Below, piece by piece: positions 8,078 to 16,523 of a stretch of 64,000 bases of DNA. The notes under the pieces are model-generated. The model ran no database searches. It worked only from the letters and a program-made list of their open reading frames with translations, and was not told where the DNA came from. This DNA comes from an uncultured Hyphomonas sp. (GTDB lineage: Bacteria > Pseudomonadota > Alphaproteobacteria > Caulobacterales > Hyphomonadaceae): the NCBI RefSeq assembly GCF_963675305.1, contig NZ_OY776147.1:310001-374000 (forward strand), given 5' to 3'. The first letter of the stretch is position 1; every line of letters starts with the position of its first letter. The translations under genes were made by a program, and so were the position numbers.

Positions 8078-10156
8078 GTGGAAACTCAGAAACTCTTTGG
8101 CCTGTCGAACCCCACCGCGCTTCTGGCGATCGGCCTGATGATGGTCATCCTGGTCATGATCCTGCCGGTTCCGGCCTGGGTGATGGATATTGGCCTGACA
8201 TGTTCGTTCGCCTTTGCGATCCTGATCTTCACCACGTCGATTTTCATCGAGAAGCCGCTGGATTTCTCGTCCTTCCCGAGCGTGCTGCTCGCGTCGCTGA
8301 TCCTGCGCCTCGCCTTGAACGTGTCGTCGACCAAGCTGATCATCGGCGACGGTCATACGGGTACGGACGCCGCCGGCGGGGTGATCCAGGGCTTCGCCAT
8401 GTTCATCATGGGTGGCAATCTTTTCGTGGGTCTCGTCGTGTTTGGCGTACTCGTGATCGTGAACTTCATGGTCATCACCAAGGGTGCGGGGCGCATGGCA
8501 GAAGTTGGTGCCCGCTTTGCTCTCGACGCCATGCCGGGCAAACAGCTTGCCATCGACTCAGACCTTGCTGTCGGCGCCATCTCTCACGAGGAAGCCAAGA
8601 AACGCCGCCAGAAGGAACAGGAAGAAGCCGCCTTCCTCGGGTCCCTCGACGGTGCGTCGAAATTCGTGAAGGGCGACGCGATCGCCGGCCTGCTGATCAC
8701 GGCGCTGAACCTGCTGGCCGGCATCGGCATCGGCCTGACGGTGCATCATCTCAGCTTCTCTGAAGCGCTCAGCAATTATTCGATCCTGACGGTCGGTGAT
8801 GGTCTCGTCTCGCAGATCCCGGCCGTGATTGTGTCCGTCGCTGCCGCGCTTCTGCTCTCGAAGGGCAGGGAAGATGGCGCAATCGACCTCGCGCTGGTGG
8901 CTCAGCTGGGTGCCAACGCAACGGCTCTGTTCATCGTTGCAGGGATTCTCGGCGTGTTTGCCCTGTTCCCGGGCCTGCCATTCCTCCCGTTCATGGTGGC
9001 CGCAGTCGGTTTTGCGACGGCGGCCTGGTTCATCCATCAGCAGCATCAGAAGACCGAAGCCGACAAAGAGCTGGCGCTTGAAGAAGAGGCACCGGAGCCG
9101 GTCCAGTTCGGCGATTCCATCCATTCCGACGAAATCCACCTCGAAGTCGCGCCGGACCTCGTGAACCTTGTCCTGTTGGGTGACAATGGATTTGAGAGCC
9201 GGATCCAGAAGATCAGGCGGTACATCGCCGAGGAATACGGCTTCGTCCTCCCGCCGATCCGAATGACGGACAATCCGATCCTGAAGAAAAACGAATACCG
9301 TATCCGTATTCAGGGCGTGCGGATCGATTCCGGTTTCCTGCGGCCAGGGTCTGTCCTGGCGCTGCTTGAGGATGATCAGCTGCCCCATCTCGATGGGGAG
9401 AAGGTCAAGGAGCCGGTCTACAAGGCCGCTGCGCGCTGGCTCGCCTCCGGCAAGAAACAGGAACTTGCGGCGTCCGGGATTCCGGCGGTCGAGCCAATCG
9501 AGGTGCTCGCCACCCATATGCTCGAAGTCATCCAGTCGAACTTCTCGCTGATCTTTACCCGCATGGTGATGCTCGACACGCTGGATGCCCTGACCAAGGT
9601 GTCCGATCCGGACCGCGCAGCTGCCAATCGCCGTTTCCTGGACGAATACATCCCCGGCAAGGTCACGCCGGAACTGCTACTGTCTGTTGTCCGGCTCCTG
9701 CTGGAAGAGCGGGTCTCTATCCGCAATCTCTTCCTCATCATCGAGACGCTCGCCGAGGCCAAGCAGGCCGGGGCGAATATCCAGCGGTCTGTGGAAATGG
9801 TGCGCCAGCGGCTCGCCTTCCAGATCGTCGATCGTCTTCAGGACGAGCAGGGGCGTTTGCCGCTGATCCAGCTTTCCACCAACTGGGAACAGAAGTTTGC
9901 CCAGTATGAAATCACCAATGAGAGCGGTAGCAGCGACATCGCGTTGCCGCCGGAACTGTTCGGCGAACTGACGAATTCGGTCCAGTCGAAACTGAATGAA
10001 GCTGCCCGGAAGGGCGTGATTGCCGCTGTTGCGACCACATCCCGCCGCCGCCGCTTCCTGCAGACCGTGCTCGTCAGCAAGGGCATTCGCAATGCCGTGT
10101 TGGCCTATGAGGAAATCAACGCCAAGACGAAGCCCTATATTATCGGCGTTGTCTGA
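8078..10156 (+). CDS. flhA: Flagellar export gate protein FlhA
   Basis: A 692-residue export gate protein. The N-terminal half has about eight membrane helices and the FHIPEP region (SSFPSVLLASLILRLALNVSSTK; GAISHEEAKKRR is in the cytoplasmic loop). The C-terminal half from about residue 340 is the nonamer-ring domain that docks chaperone-substrate complexes. The start is GTG at 8078, 9 bases after fliQ. The stop overlaps fliR by one base. Confidence 0.96.
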   Translation: METQKLFGLSNPTALLAIGLMMVILVMILPVPAWVMDIGLTCSFAFAILIFTTSIFIEKPLDFSSFPSVLLASLILRLALNVSSTKLIIGDGHTGTDAAGGVIQGFAMFIMGGNLFVGLVVFGVLVIVNFMVITKGAGRMAEVGARFALDAMPGKQLAIDSDLAVGAISHEEAKKRRQKEQEEAAFLGSLDGASKFVKGDAIAGLLITALNLLAGIGIGLTVHHLSFSEALSNYSILTVGDGLVSQIPAVIVSVAAALLLSKGREDGAIDLALVAQLGANATALFIVAGILGVFALFPGLPFLPFMVAAVGFATAAWFIHQQHQKTEADKELALEEEAPEPVQFGDSIHSDEIHLEVAPDLVNLVLLGDNGFESRIQKIRRYIAEEYGFVLPPIRMTDNPILKKNEYRIRIQGVRIDSGFLRPGSVLALLEDDQLPHLDGEKVKEPVYKAAARWLASGKKQELAASGIPAVEPIEVLATHMLEVIQSNFSLIFTRMVMLDTLDALTKVSDPDRAAANRRFLDEYIPGKVTPELLLSVVRLLLEERVSIRNLFLIIETLAEAKQAGANIQRSVEMVRQRLAFQIVDRLQDEQGRLPLIQLSTNWEQKFAQYEITNESGSSDIALPPELFGELTNSVQSKLNEAARKGVIAAVATTSRRRRFLQTVLVSKGIRNAVLAYEEINAKTKPYIIGVV

Positions 10157-10911
10157 TGCTATTGGGCATGCCCGTCCCGGACGCGCTGTCTGCCTGGATC
10201 GCGCTGGTCATGGTGATTGTCGCCCGGCTCAGCTTCATCATCTTCTTCATGCCCGGGATCGGTGAGCAGACAATTCCGCTGCAGATGCGGGTGATGATCC
10301 TGCTGGCGCTGTCTGCCATGTTCTCGATCTCCGGCTTCGTGGCGCCTCCGCCGACAGAGTCTTTCGCATCTTATGCAGGCGTGCTCTCCACCGAGGTCGC
10401 AATCGGGTTTGCACTGGGCGTCGTTCTCAGAGTCACCATCTGGATGCTCAGCATCGCCGGCACCGTGATTTCACAGGCCATTGGCCTGTCACAGCTGTTG
10501 GGCGTCGCACTGGAACACGAGCAGCAGACGATGACGGCGAACCTCCTGTCGATGGCCGGGGCTGCGTTGCTGTTATCTGCAGACTTCCACATCAAGGCGA
10601 TTGCCAGCCTGTTGCGCCTCTATACAGACGTGCCGATTGGGGCGTTGGAAGCCATGAACCAGGACATGCTTGTTCAGGCATTCCTGTCTGCCTTCGGGCT
10701 GGCCATCATGCTGGCCTGGCCCTTTGTGGCTGTGAACTTGCTGTACAATATCTGCCTCGGCTTCATCAACAAGGCGCTGCCTTCGCTGATGGTCGCCTTT
10801 GTTGGTGCCCCGCTGATGATCGGTGCAGGCATCATCCTGCTGGCCTTGTCGATCATGGGCATGCTGGTGGTGTGGGAAGGGCGCATTCCTGATATTGTGG
10901 TCTGGCAGTGA
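10156..10911 (+). CDS. fliR: Flagellar export gate protein FliR
   Basis: A 251-residue polytopic membrane protein with about six helices and FliR-family stretches RLSFIIFFMPGIGEQTIP and LPSLMVAFVGAPLMIG. FliR is the single-copy subunit of the FliPQR channel. The ATG overlaps the flhA stop by one base, indicating coupling. flhB follows after 8 bases. Confidence 0.94.
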   Translation: MLLGMPVPDALSAWIALVMVIVARLSFIIFFMPGIGEQTIPLQMRVMILLALSAMFSISGFVAPPPTESFASYAGVLSTEVAIGFALGVVLRVTIWMLSIAGTVISQAIGLSQLLGVALEHEQQTMTANLLSMAGAALLLSADFHIKAIASLLRLYTDVPIGALEAMNQDMLVQAFLSAFGLAIMLAWPFVAVNLLYNICLGFINKALPSLMVAFVGAPLMIGAGIILLALSIMGMLVVWEGRIPDIVVWQ

Positions 10912-10919
10912 GGTAAACC

Positions 10920-11996
10920 ATGGCTGAGCAGGAATCAGACAGCGGAGAAAAGGAATTCGAGGCCACCGAGCAGCGCCGCCAGCAGGCGCGCGAGGAAGGC
11001 AATGTTCCGCAGTCAAAGGAAGCCAACACGCTGGCGCTCATTGTCGGCGCGATGATCGCGGCACTGGTCCTGCAGGTCGCAATCGGAAATTCGGTGTTCC
11101 AGGACTTTTCGTCCATGCTCTATCATGCCGATGCTTTTTCAGAGGACATCTTCGACTCCGGCGGTTCGGACACGCGTAGCTGGTTTTCCAGCACGCTCCT
11201 CAAATTCGCGCCGATCCTCCTGATCCTTGGTGCAATTGTGCTGTTGGCCCTGGTGGCCCAGCGCTCGATTTCCTTTTCGGCGAAGAAGATCCAGGCAGAT
11301 CCGAAAAAGCTGTCGCCCATCGAGAATCTCAAGAAAAAGTATGGCGCCAAGGGGTTGCTGGATTTTCTGAAAGATACGGCAAAGCTGTTCTTTGCGGCCA
11401 CGATCGCCATCGTTTTCCTCGTCCAGCTGGCGCAGAACTATTACGCTTCAAGTGCAGTCCAGCAGGGGCAGTTTGCGGAATTCACCTTCAGCCAGGTGCT
11501 GAAACTGATCTTCTGGTTCCTTCTCTTCCATTTTGTCCTTGCAGCCATCGACCTGCCGCTGCAGCGCCGTCTCCACGCGAACCAGCTGAAGATGACGCGG
11601 GAAGAAATGAAGAAGGAACTGAAACAGTCCGAGGGTGATCCGCAGCTGAAACAGCAGCGCCGGCAGAAGGCACAGAAAATCACCCGCGGTCAGATGCTGA
11701 CCAATGTGAAGGACGCCACCGTCGTCATGGTGAACCCGGAGCATTATGCCGTGGCCCTGAAATGGGATCCCGACTCCAGCAAGGCGCCGGTCTGCGTCGC
11801 CAAAGGCGTGGACCATCTCGCGGCCCGCATCCGTGAGGTCGCGACCGCCAACAATGTGCCCATCTATCGTGACCCGCCCGCAGCGCGCTCCATGTACAGC
11901 CTTGTCGAAGTGGATGAAGAGATCCGCCCCGAACACTTCGCCGCAGTCGCCGCCGCGATCAATTTCGTCGAGCGCGTGAAGCGGCATATGGAGTAG
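10920..11996 (+). CDS. flhB: Flagellar export switch protein FlhB
   Basis: A 358-residue export switch protein with four membrane helices (about 36-56, 92-115, 155-172, 192-212) and a cytoplasmic FlhB-C domain. The autocleavage loop reads NPEH at residues 272-275, where most FlhB proteins have NPTH. The Asn and Pro required for cleavage are present, so processing is likely retained. The N-terminal charged region EQRRQQAREEGNVPQSKE is typical. FlhB works with FliK to switch from hook to filament export. Confidence 0.95.
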   Translation: MAEQESDSGEKEFEATEQRRQQAREEGNVPQSKEANTLALIVGAMIAALVLQVAIGNSVFQDFSSMLYHADAFSEDIFDSGGSDTRSWFSSTLLKFAPILLILGAIVLLALVAQRSISFSAKKIQADPKKLSPIENLKKKYGAKGLLDFLKDTAKLFFAATIAIVFLVQLAQNYYASSAVQQGQFAEFTFSQVLKLIFWFLLFHFVLAAIDLPLQRRLHANQLKMTREEMKKELKQSEGDPQLKQQRRQKAQKITRGQMLTNVKDATVVMVNPEHYAVALKWDPDSSKAPVCVAKGVDHLAARIREVATANNVPIYRDPPAARSMYSLVEVDEEIRPEHFAAVAAAINFVERVKRHME

Positions 11997-11999
11997 GGG

Positions 12000-12335
12000 A
12001 TGGCGCAGAAAGGCCCGCCACTACAAAAGCTTGTCGCCCTCAAACGCCAGCGGGCCGAACAGGATCTGCTGAGTGTTCAGCAGGAACTGACCGCCCTCAA
12101 GGCAGACCTGCAACGCCTCGAAGCCGATCTCGCATCGCTGAATGGCGAGGCGGGCGGGATCGAATCCCACATCCTGTCCTACGAGCACGGGTATGCTCAG
12201 CGTCAGACCTTCGCGATCCAGGCGTGCCGGGCAAAGATCACCGAAAAGGAGGCCGAGTTCCTGGCGGCACGCGAAGCGCTTAAACGCGCCTTCGATTCAG
12301 AGGAGCGATTGCGCCGGGAAGCCGGCCGGCCCTGA
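12000..12335 (+). CDS. FliJ-like coiled-coil flagellar protein
   Basis: A 111-residue, highly charged helical protein with long heptad-patterned stretches (LKADLQRLEADLASL and ITEKEAEFLAAREALKRAF). Size, position at the end of the export operon, 3 bases after flhB, and coiled-coil character fit FliJ, the stalk of the FliI ATPase ring and a chaperone escort. No diagnostic FliJ motif is visible, so the name is an inference. Confidence 0.5.
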   Translation: MAQKGPPLQKLVALKRQRAEQDLLSVQQELTALKADLQRLEADLASLNGEAGGIESHILSYEHGYAQRQTFAIQACRAKITEKEAEFLAAREALKRAFDSEERLRREAGRP

Positions 12336-12380
12336 CCGGCAAGCTTGATCTTTGACGGCCGGCTCGCCACAAGTCCGCCC

Positions 12381-13355
12381 ATGCTCGACTATCGTTTCTC
12401 CGTGGCCCCGATGATGGACTGGACCGACCGGCATTGCCGGGCGTTTCACCGGTGTCTGTCGAAAAGGGCGCTGCTGTGGACGGAAATGGTGACGGCGGAT
12501 GCCGTGATCCATGGCGACCGCCAGCGGCTGATCGGCTTTCATGAGGCCGAGCACCCGGTCGTGCTTCAGCTTGGCGGGAGCGAACCGCACAAACTGGCCG
12601 AGGCGGCGCGCATCGCCGAAGACTTCGGCTATGACGAGGTGAACCTCAATTGCGGCTGCCCATCCGAGCGCGTGCAGTCCGGCGCGTTCGGCGCCTGCCT
12701 GATGGCGGAGCCCGATCTGGTGGCAGATTGCGTCGCGGCGATGAAAGCAGCCGTCTCAATCCCGGTCACCGTAAAGTGCCGGATTGCCATTGATGACCTG
12801 CCGGCGCAGGAGACTTTGTTCGCCTTCGTGGAGAAGGTCGCGGCGGCCGGGTGTGAAGTCTTTACTGTGCATGCCCGAAAGGCCTGGCTGAAAGGCCTGT
12901 CGCCCAAGGAAAACCGGGACATCCCGCCGCTGGACTATGATCTCGTCGGAGACCTGAAAGCGGCACGGCCAGACCTGACAATCATCCTCAATGGCGGCAT
13001 TCCGGACATCGCGGCGTGCACGGAACACTTGCAGCGCTTCGATGGCGTGATGCTTGGCCGGGCTGCCTACCAGACACCAGCGTTGCTCGGCGAAGTCGAT
13101 GCCGCGTTGTTCGGGGAAGGGGAGGTGTGCTCGCCTTTCGAGGCCCTGGAGGCTTACCGCCCCTACATGGCTGCGCGGCTGGAAGAGGGCGTCGGCCTGC
13201 ACGGCATGACGCGGCACATGCTGGGCCTCTTCAACGGACGCCCGGGTGCGCGCCTCTGGCGGCGGACCCTGTCCGAACGCGCCCCGCGTGCGGGCGCCGG
13301 ACTGGATGTCCTTGATGCCGCGCTGGACGCCGTGAAAGATCACGCCCCGGCCTGA
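12381..13355 (+). CDS. dusA: tRNA-dihydrouridine(20/20a) synthase DusA
   Basis: A 324-residue flavin enzyme that reduces U20/U20a in tRNA D-loops. It has the start SVAPMMDWTDRHCR, the catalytic-Cys motif NLNCGCPSERV, FTVHARKAWLKGLSPKENR, and IILNGGIPD and MLGRAAY for FMN binding. These stretches, including the KGLSPKEN loop, point to the DusA subfamily. I chose ATG 12381 because the homology starts there; a TTG at 12345 is an alternative. Neither has a clear ribosome site. It is unrelated in function to the flagellar operon it follows. Confidence 0.9.
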   Translation: MLDYRFSVAPMMDWTDRHCRAFHRCLSKRALLWTEMVTADAVIHGDRQRLIGFHEAEHPVVLQLGGSEPHKLAEAARIAEDFGYDEVNLNCGCPSERVQSGAFGACLMAEPDLVADCVAAMKAAVSIPVTVKCRIAIDDLPAQETLFAFVEKVAAAGCEVFTVHARKAWLKGLSPKENRDIPPLDYDLVGDLKAARPDLTIILNGGIPDIAACTEHLQRFDGVMLGRAAYQTPALLGEVDAALFGEGEVCSPFEALEAYRPYMAARLEEGVGLHGMTRHMLGLFNGRPGARLWRRTLSERAPRAGAGLDVLDAALDAVKDHAPA

Positions 13356-13365
13356 GATCAATTTT

Positions 13366-13380
13366 GTTCTTTATTTGTTC
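13366..13380 (+). promoter_or_regulatory. LexA (SOS) box upstream of comM
   Basis: GTTCTTTATTTGTTC is an exact GTTC-N7-GTTC direct repeat, the alphaproteobacterial SOS box. It lies 45 bases before the comM ATG, in the short gap after dusA, where LexA would block transcription. The exact spacing match also occurs before recN at 40587. Confidence 0.7.
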
Positions 13381-13424
13381 GCAACTGCGTGTTAACCCTT
13401 TTCCCGCTGGAAGGGAAACGGGCG

Positions 13425-14972
13425 ATGGTCTGCAGGGTCACCACTTTTGCGTTTGAGGGCGTCGAGGCACAGCCTGTCGATGTTCAGGTGCAACTCACGG
13501 GCGGAAATCCGAACTTTCACATAGTCGGCCTGCCGGACAAGGCCGTGGGCGAAAGCCGGGAACGTGTGCGCGCCGCGTTCGCATCGCTTGGGCTCGCGTT
13601 GCCGCCGAAACGGGTAATCGTGAACCTCGCCCCGGCAGATCTGCCGAAAGAGGGCAGCCATTATGATCTCGCCATTGCACTCGCCATGCTGGCCATCATG
13701 GGGGTGATCCCCGCCGACCAGCTGGAGGGGTATGCAGCGATTGGGGAACTGTCTCTCGACGGCGGCCTTGGAGAAACGGTCGGAGTTTTGCCGGCTGCGA
13801 TGGCAGCCGAGTCGATGGATCTGCGGCTGATCTGCCCGGAAATCTGCGGTGCCGAGGCCGCCTGGGCCGGGGGCAGCGTGATTGCCGCGCGCAGCCTGAT
13901 CGCCCTGATCAATCATTTCACCGGACGCGAAGCAATCGGGGCGCCAAAGGCGGGCCTGCTGGCAGAGCCGCCGCCCGGCCCTGACCTCAGGGATGTAAAA
14001 GGGCAGGAGGGGGCCAAGCGTGTGCTGGAGATTGCAGCCGCGGGTGGCCACAATCTCCTGTTCTGCGGCCCGCCGGGATCGGGCAAATCGATGCTTGCCC
14101 AGCGCCTGCCGGGACTGTTGCCGCCGCTGAGTGCGCGGGAATTGCTGGAAGTCTCGCAGATCCAGTCGATTTCCGGCCTTCTGGAACGCGGACGTCTGTC
14201 GCGGACACGGCCATTTCGGGCGCCGCACCATTCGGCCTCCATGGCGGCGCTCGTCGGCGGGGGGATCAAGGCGAAGCCAGGGGAGGTGTCGCTGGCCCAT
14301 CATGGCGTCCTGTTCCTGGATGAACTGCCGGAATTCCCGGCGCATGTGCTGGACAGTTTGCGTCAGCCGCTGGAAGCCGGGGAGGCCGTGGTGGCCCGGG
14401 CCAACCGGCATGTGCGGTATCCGGCGCGCTTCCAGCTGATCGCAGCAATGAACCCCTGCCGGTGTGGAGGCGGCCCCGGCGCGGCGGCCTGCACGCGCGG
14501 GCCGAAATGCGCCCAGCAATACCAGTCCCGCCTGTCAGGCCCGTTCCTCGACCGGATCGACCTTTATTTCGATACCCCGCCCGTCACGGCTGTGGACCTT
14601 GCCTTGCCGCCACCCACGGAAGGCACGACGGAAGCCCGCGCCCGTGTGGCGGCCGCGCGGGATGTTCAGGCCGACCGGTTCGGTGAGACAGGGGATGACA
14701 CGCGCCGGTCGGTCAATGCCGACGCCCCGCTTGCGGAACTGGAACAGGTCGCCCGGCCCGATCAGCCCGGCGCCGCGCTGCTGGCCGATGCCGCCGCCCG
14801 GCTGAGCCTGACGGCGCGAGGCTATTCCCGCGTTCTGAAAGTGGCCCGGACAATTGCTGACCTCGACGGATCAGGTGGTGTGCGCCGCGTACACATTGCT
14901 GAAGCCCTGTCCTACCGCCAGCGTCCGGCCGGGCAGGGCGAGGGTGTCAATGCAGAGGCCATGGCCCGTTAG
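13425..14972 (+). CDS. comM: YifB/ComM family Mg-chelatase-like ATPase
   Basis: A 515-residue AAA+ protein of the YifB/ComM family, a hexameric helicase promoting branch migration during natural transformation (shown for ComM). The N-terminal ChlI-like domain has GLPDKAVGESRERVRAA and NLAPADLPKEGSHYDL. Walker A is CGPPGSGKS, Walker B is VLFLDELPEF, and ARGYSRVLKVARTIADLDG lies in the C-terminal domain. ATG 13425 is 8 bases after GGGA. A LexA box precedes it, suggesting DNA-damage induction. comF at 63186 is a second competence-type gene, but no uptake machinery is seen. Confidence 0.92.
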   Translation: MVCRVTTFAFEGVEAQPVDVQVQLTGGNPNFHIVGLPDKAVGESRERVRAAFASLGLALPPKRVIVNLAPADLPKEGSHYDLAIALAMLAIMGVIPADQLEGYAAIGELSLDGGLGETVGVLPAAMAAESMDLRLICPEICGAEAAWAGGSVIAARSLIALINHFTGREAIGAPKAGLLAEPPPGPDLRDVKGQEGAKRVLEIAAAGGHNLLFCGPPGSGKSMLAQRLPGLLPPLSARELLEVSQIQSISGLLERGRLSRTRPFRAPHHSASMAALVGGGIKAKPGEVSLAHHGVLFLDELPEFPAHVLDSLRQPLEAGEAVVARANRHVRYPARFQLIAAMNPCRCGGGPGAAACTRGPKCAQQYQSRLSGPFLDRIDLYFDTPPVTAVDLALPPPTEGTTEARARVAAARDVQADRFGETGDDTRRSVNADAPLAELEQVARPDQPGAALLADAAARLSLTARGYSRVLKVARTIADLDGSGGVRRVHIAEALSYRQRPAGQGEGVNAEAMAR

Positions 14973-15038
14973 GAATCAGCCCTCGAAACCCGTGCCGGAT
15001 TTAAACAAATCCTAAAGCGTCTGTTGCAGGATACGGCC

Positions 15039-16523
15039 ATGACCAAGTCCTCCCTGCCGCCGGGCGAACAACGCCCGCAAGAGACATTCCTCGCTGCCGC
15101 GAGCCATGAAATCCGTACGCCACTGAACGGAATTCTCGGCACGGTGTCGCTGTTGCTGGAAACCGAACTGGAACCGGCCCAGCGGGAATATGCCGAAGCC
15201 ATCCGGCTGAGCGGCTCCCGACTGCTCGATCTCCTGAACAATGTGCTCGACTATGCGCGCCTCGATGCTTCTGCCATCGAACTGGAAACCGAGGCGTTCT
15301 GCCCGGTCCGGCTCGGCCGGGAAGTGATGGAGTTGCTGAGCCCGCGCGCCCATGCCGCCGGGCTGGACATTGCCGCGCGCGCTTCGGTCCTGCCGATGCC
15401 GTCCTATTCGGGCGATGCGGGGCGTATCCGCCAGATCCTGTTCAACCTCGTCGGCAATGCGCTGAAATTTACCGAAAGCGGCGCAGTCCTGCTCGACATC
15501 TGCGCGCATGAAGACGGGCTGGAATACCGGATCATCGACACCGGCCCCGGCATTGCGCCGGAAGACCGCGAGCGTCTGTTCGAGGCGTTCCGCCAGACAA
15601 GCCGGCAGGACGCCTACAAGGATGGCGGCGTCGGGCTTGGCCTTGCCATCGTCAAGCGCCTGACAGACCTGCTGGGCGGCCGGATCGAAGTCACCGGAGA
15701 GCCCGGTCTGGGCACCTGTTTTTCTGTCTTTCTCCCATTGAAGAGGGCAGACCTGCCGCCGACGCATGACCTGCCGGTGCTCGACGCCGTGGTGGGGATC
15801 GCGGGCTTGCCGCCGGCAACCTGCCTGTCGACCACGGCAGCCCTGATCAATGCCTCGGCCAGGCCTGTGCGGATCGATGTGTCGTCCGGCCATGTGCCGC
15901 CGGAGGTCGATGTGCTGCTGATCGGGGCGGAACAGCCGGAGGAAACGGTGCGCGCGCTCGCCCGCAAGGCGCCGGCGCTTATCGTGCTGAGGCCGGAAGA
16001 CCGGGGCGCCATCGCGCGCTTCAAGGCGATGGGATGCGCCGGCTGGCTGGTACGCCCGCTGAGAGCCTCGTCGCTGATCGAGCGCATTTATGTTGTCAAA
16101 ACAGGCGGTCTGCCGGTCGACGAACCCGAGAAGCTGACCGGGGCCGGGCGTGTGCTGATCGCGGACGACAATCCGGTCAATGCGATGATTGCACGGCGCG
16201 CCTTGGAATCGGCCGGATTTACCGTCACAGTCGCTTCAACAGGTATAGAAGCGCTGGAGGCCGCGAAGAGCATGAATCCCGCCCTGGTCCTGATGGATCT
16301 CCGCATGCCCGAAATGGATGGGTTCGAAGCCATGCGCCAGCTGCGCGCCGGCGGTTCGGACGTGCCGGTCATAGCGGTCTCCGCCGAAGTGAATGCAGAC
16401 ATCGAACGCCAGGCCAGGACGGCCGGGGCCAATGATGTGGTGGCCAAGCCGATCGAGCCTCAGGCCCTTCGGACCCTTGCGATCAGATGGACTGGCGCTG
16501 CCGGAAAGGCCGGCGCTGCATGA
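15039..16523 (+). CDS. Sensorless hybrid histidine kinase/response regulator
   Basis: A 494-residue soluble hybrid kinase. HisKA begins at once, with the phospho-acceptor in ASHEIRTPLNG at His23. HATPase_c follows with the N-box Asn140, DTGPGIAPEDR and GGVGLGLAIV. Residues about 245-360 resemble a degenerate receiver, and a complete receiver occupies about 371-485 with DD376-377, phospho-acceptor Asp420 and Lys470. There is no sensor, PAS or membrane domain before the kinase, so input must come from a partner or the pseudo-receiver. ATG 15039 follows GCAGGA. The stop overlaps the AmpG-like start (ATGA), which coupled them. Confidence 0.88.
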   Translation: MTKSSLPPGEQRPQETFLAAASHEIRTPLNGILGTVSLLLETELEPAQREYAEAIRLSGSRLLDLLNNVLDYARLDASAIELETEAFCPVRLGREVMELLSPRAHAAGLDIAARASVLPMPSYSGDAGRIRQILFNLVGNALKFTESGAVLLDICAHEDGLEYRIIDTGPGIAPEDRERLFEAFRQTSRQDAYKDGGVGLGLAIVKRLTDLLGGRIEVTGEPGLGTCFSVFLPLKRADLPPTHDLPVLDAVVGIAGLPPATCLSTTAALINASARPVRIDVSSGHVPPEVDVLLIGAEQPEETVRALARKAPALIVLRPEDRGAIARFKAMGCAGWLVRPLRASSLIERIYVVKTGGLPVDEPEKLTGAGRVLIADDNPVNAMIARRALESAGFTVTVASTGIEALEAAKSMNPALVLMDLRMPEMDGFEAMRQLRAGGSDVPVIAVSAEVNADIERQARTAGANDVVAKPIEPQALRTLAIRWTGAAGKAGAA

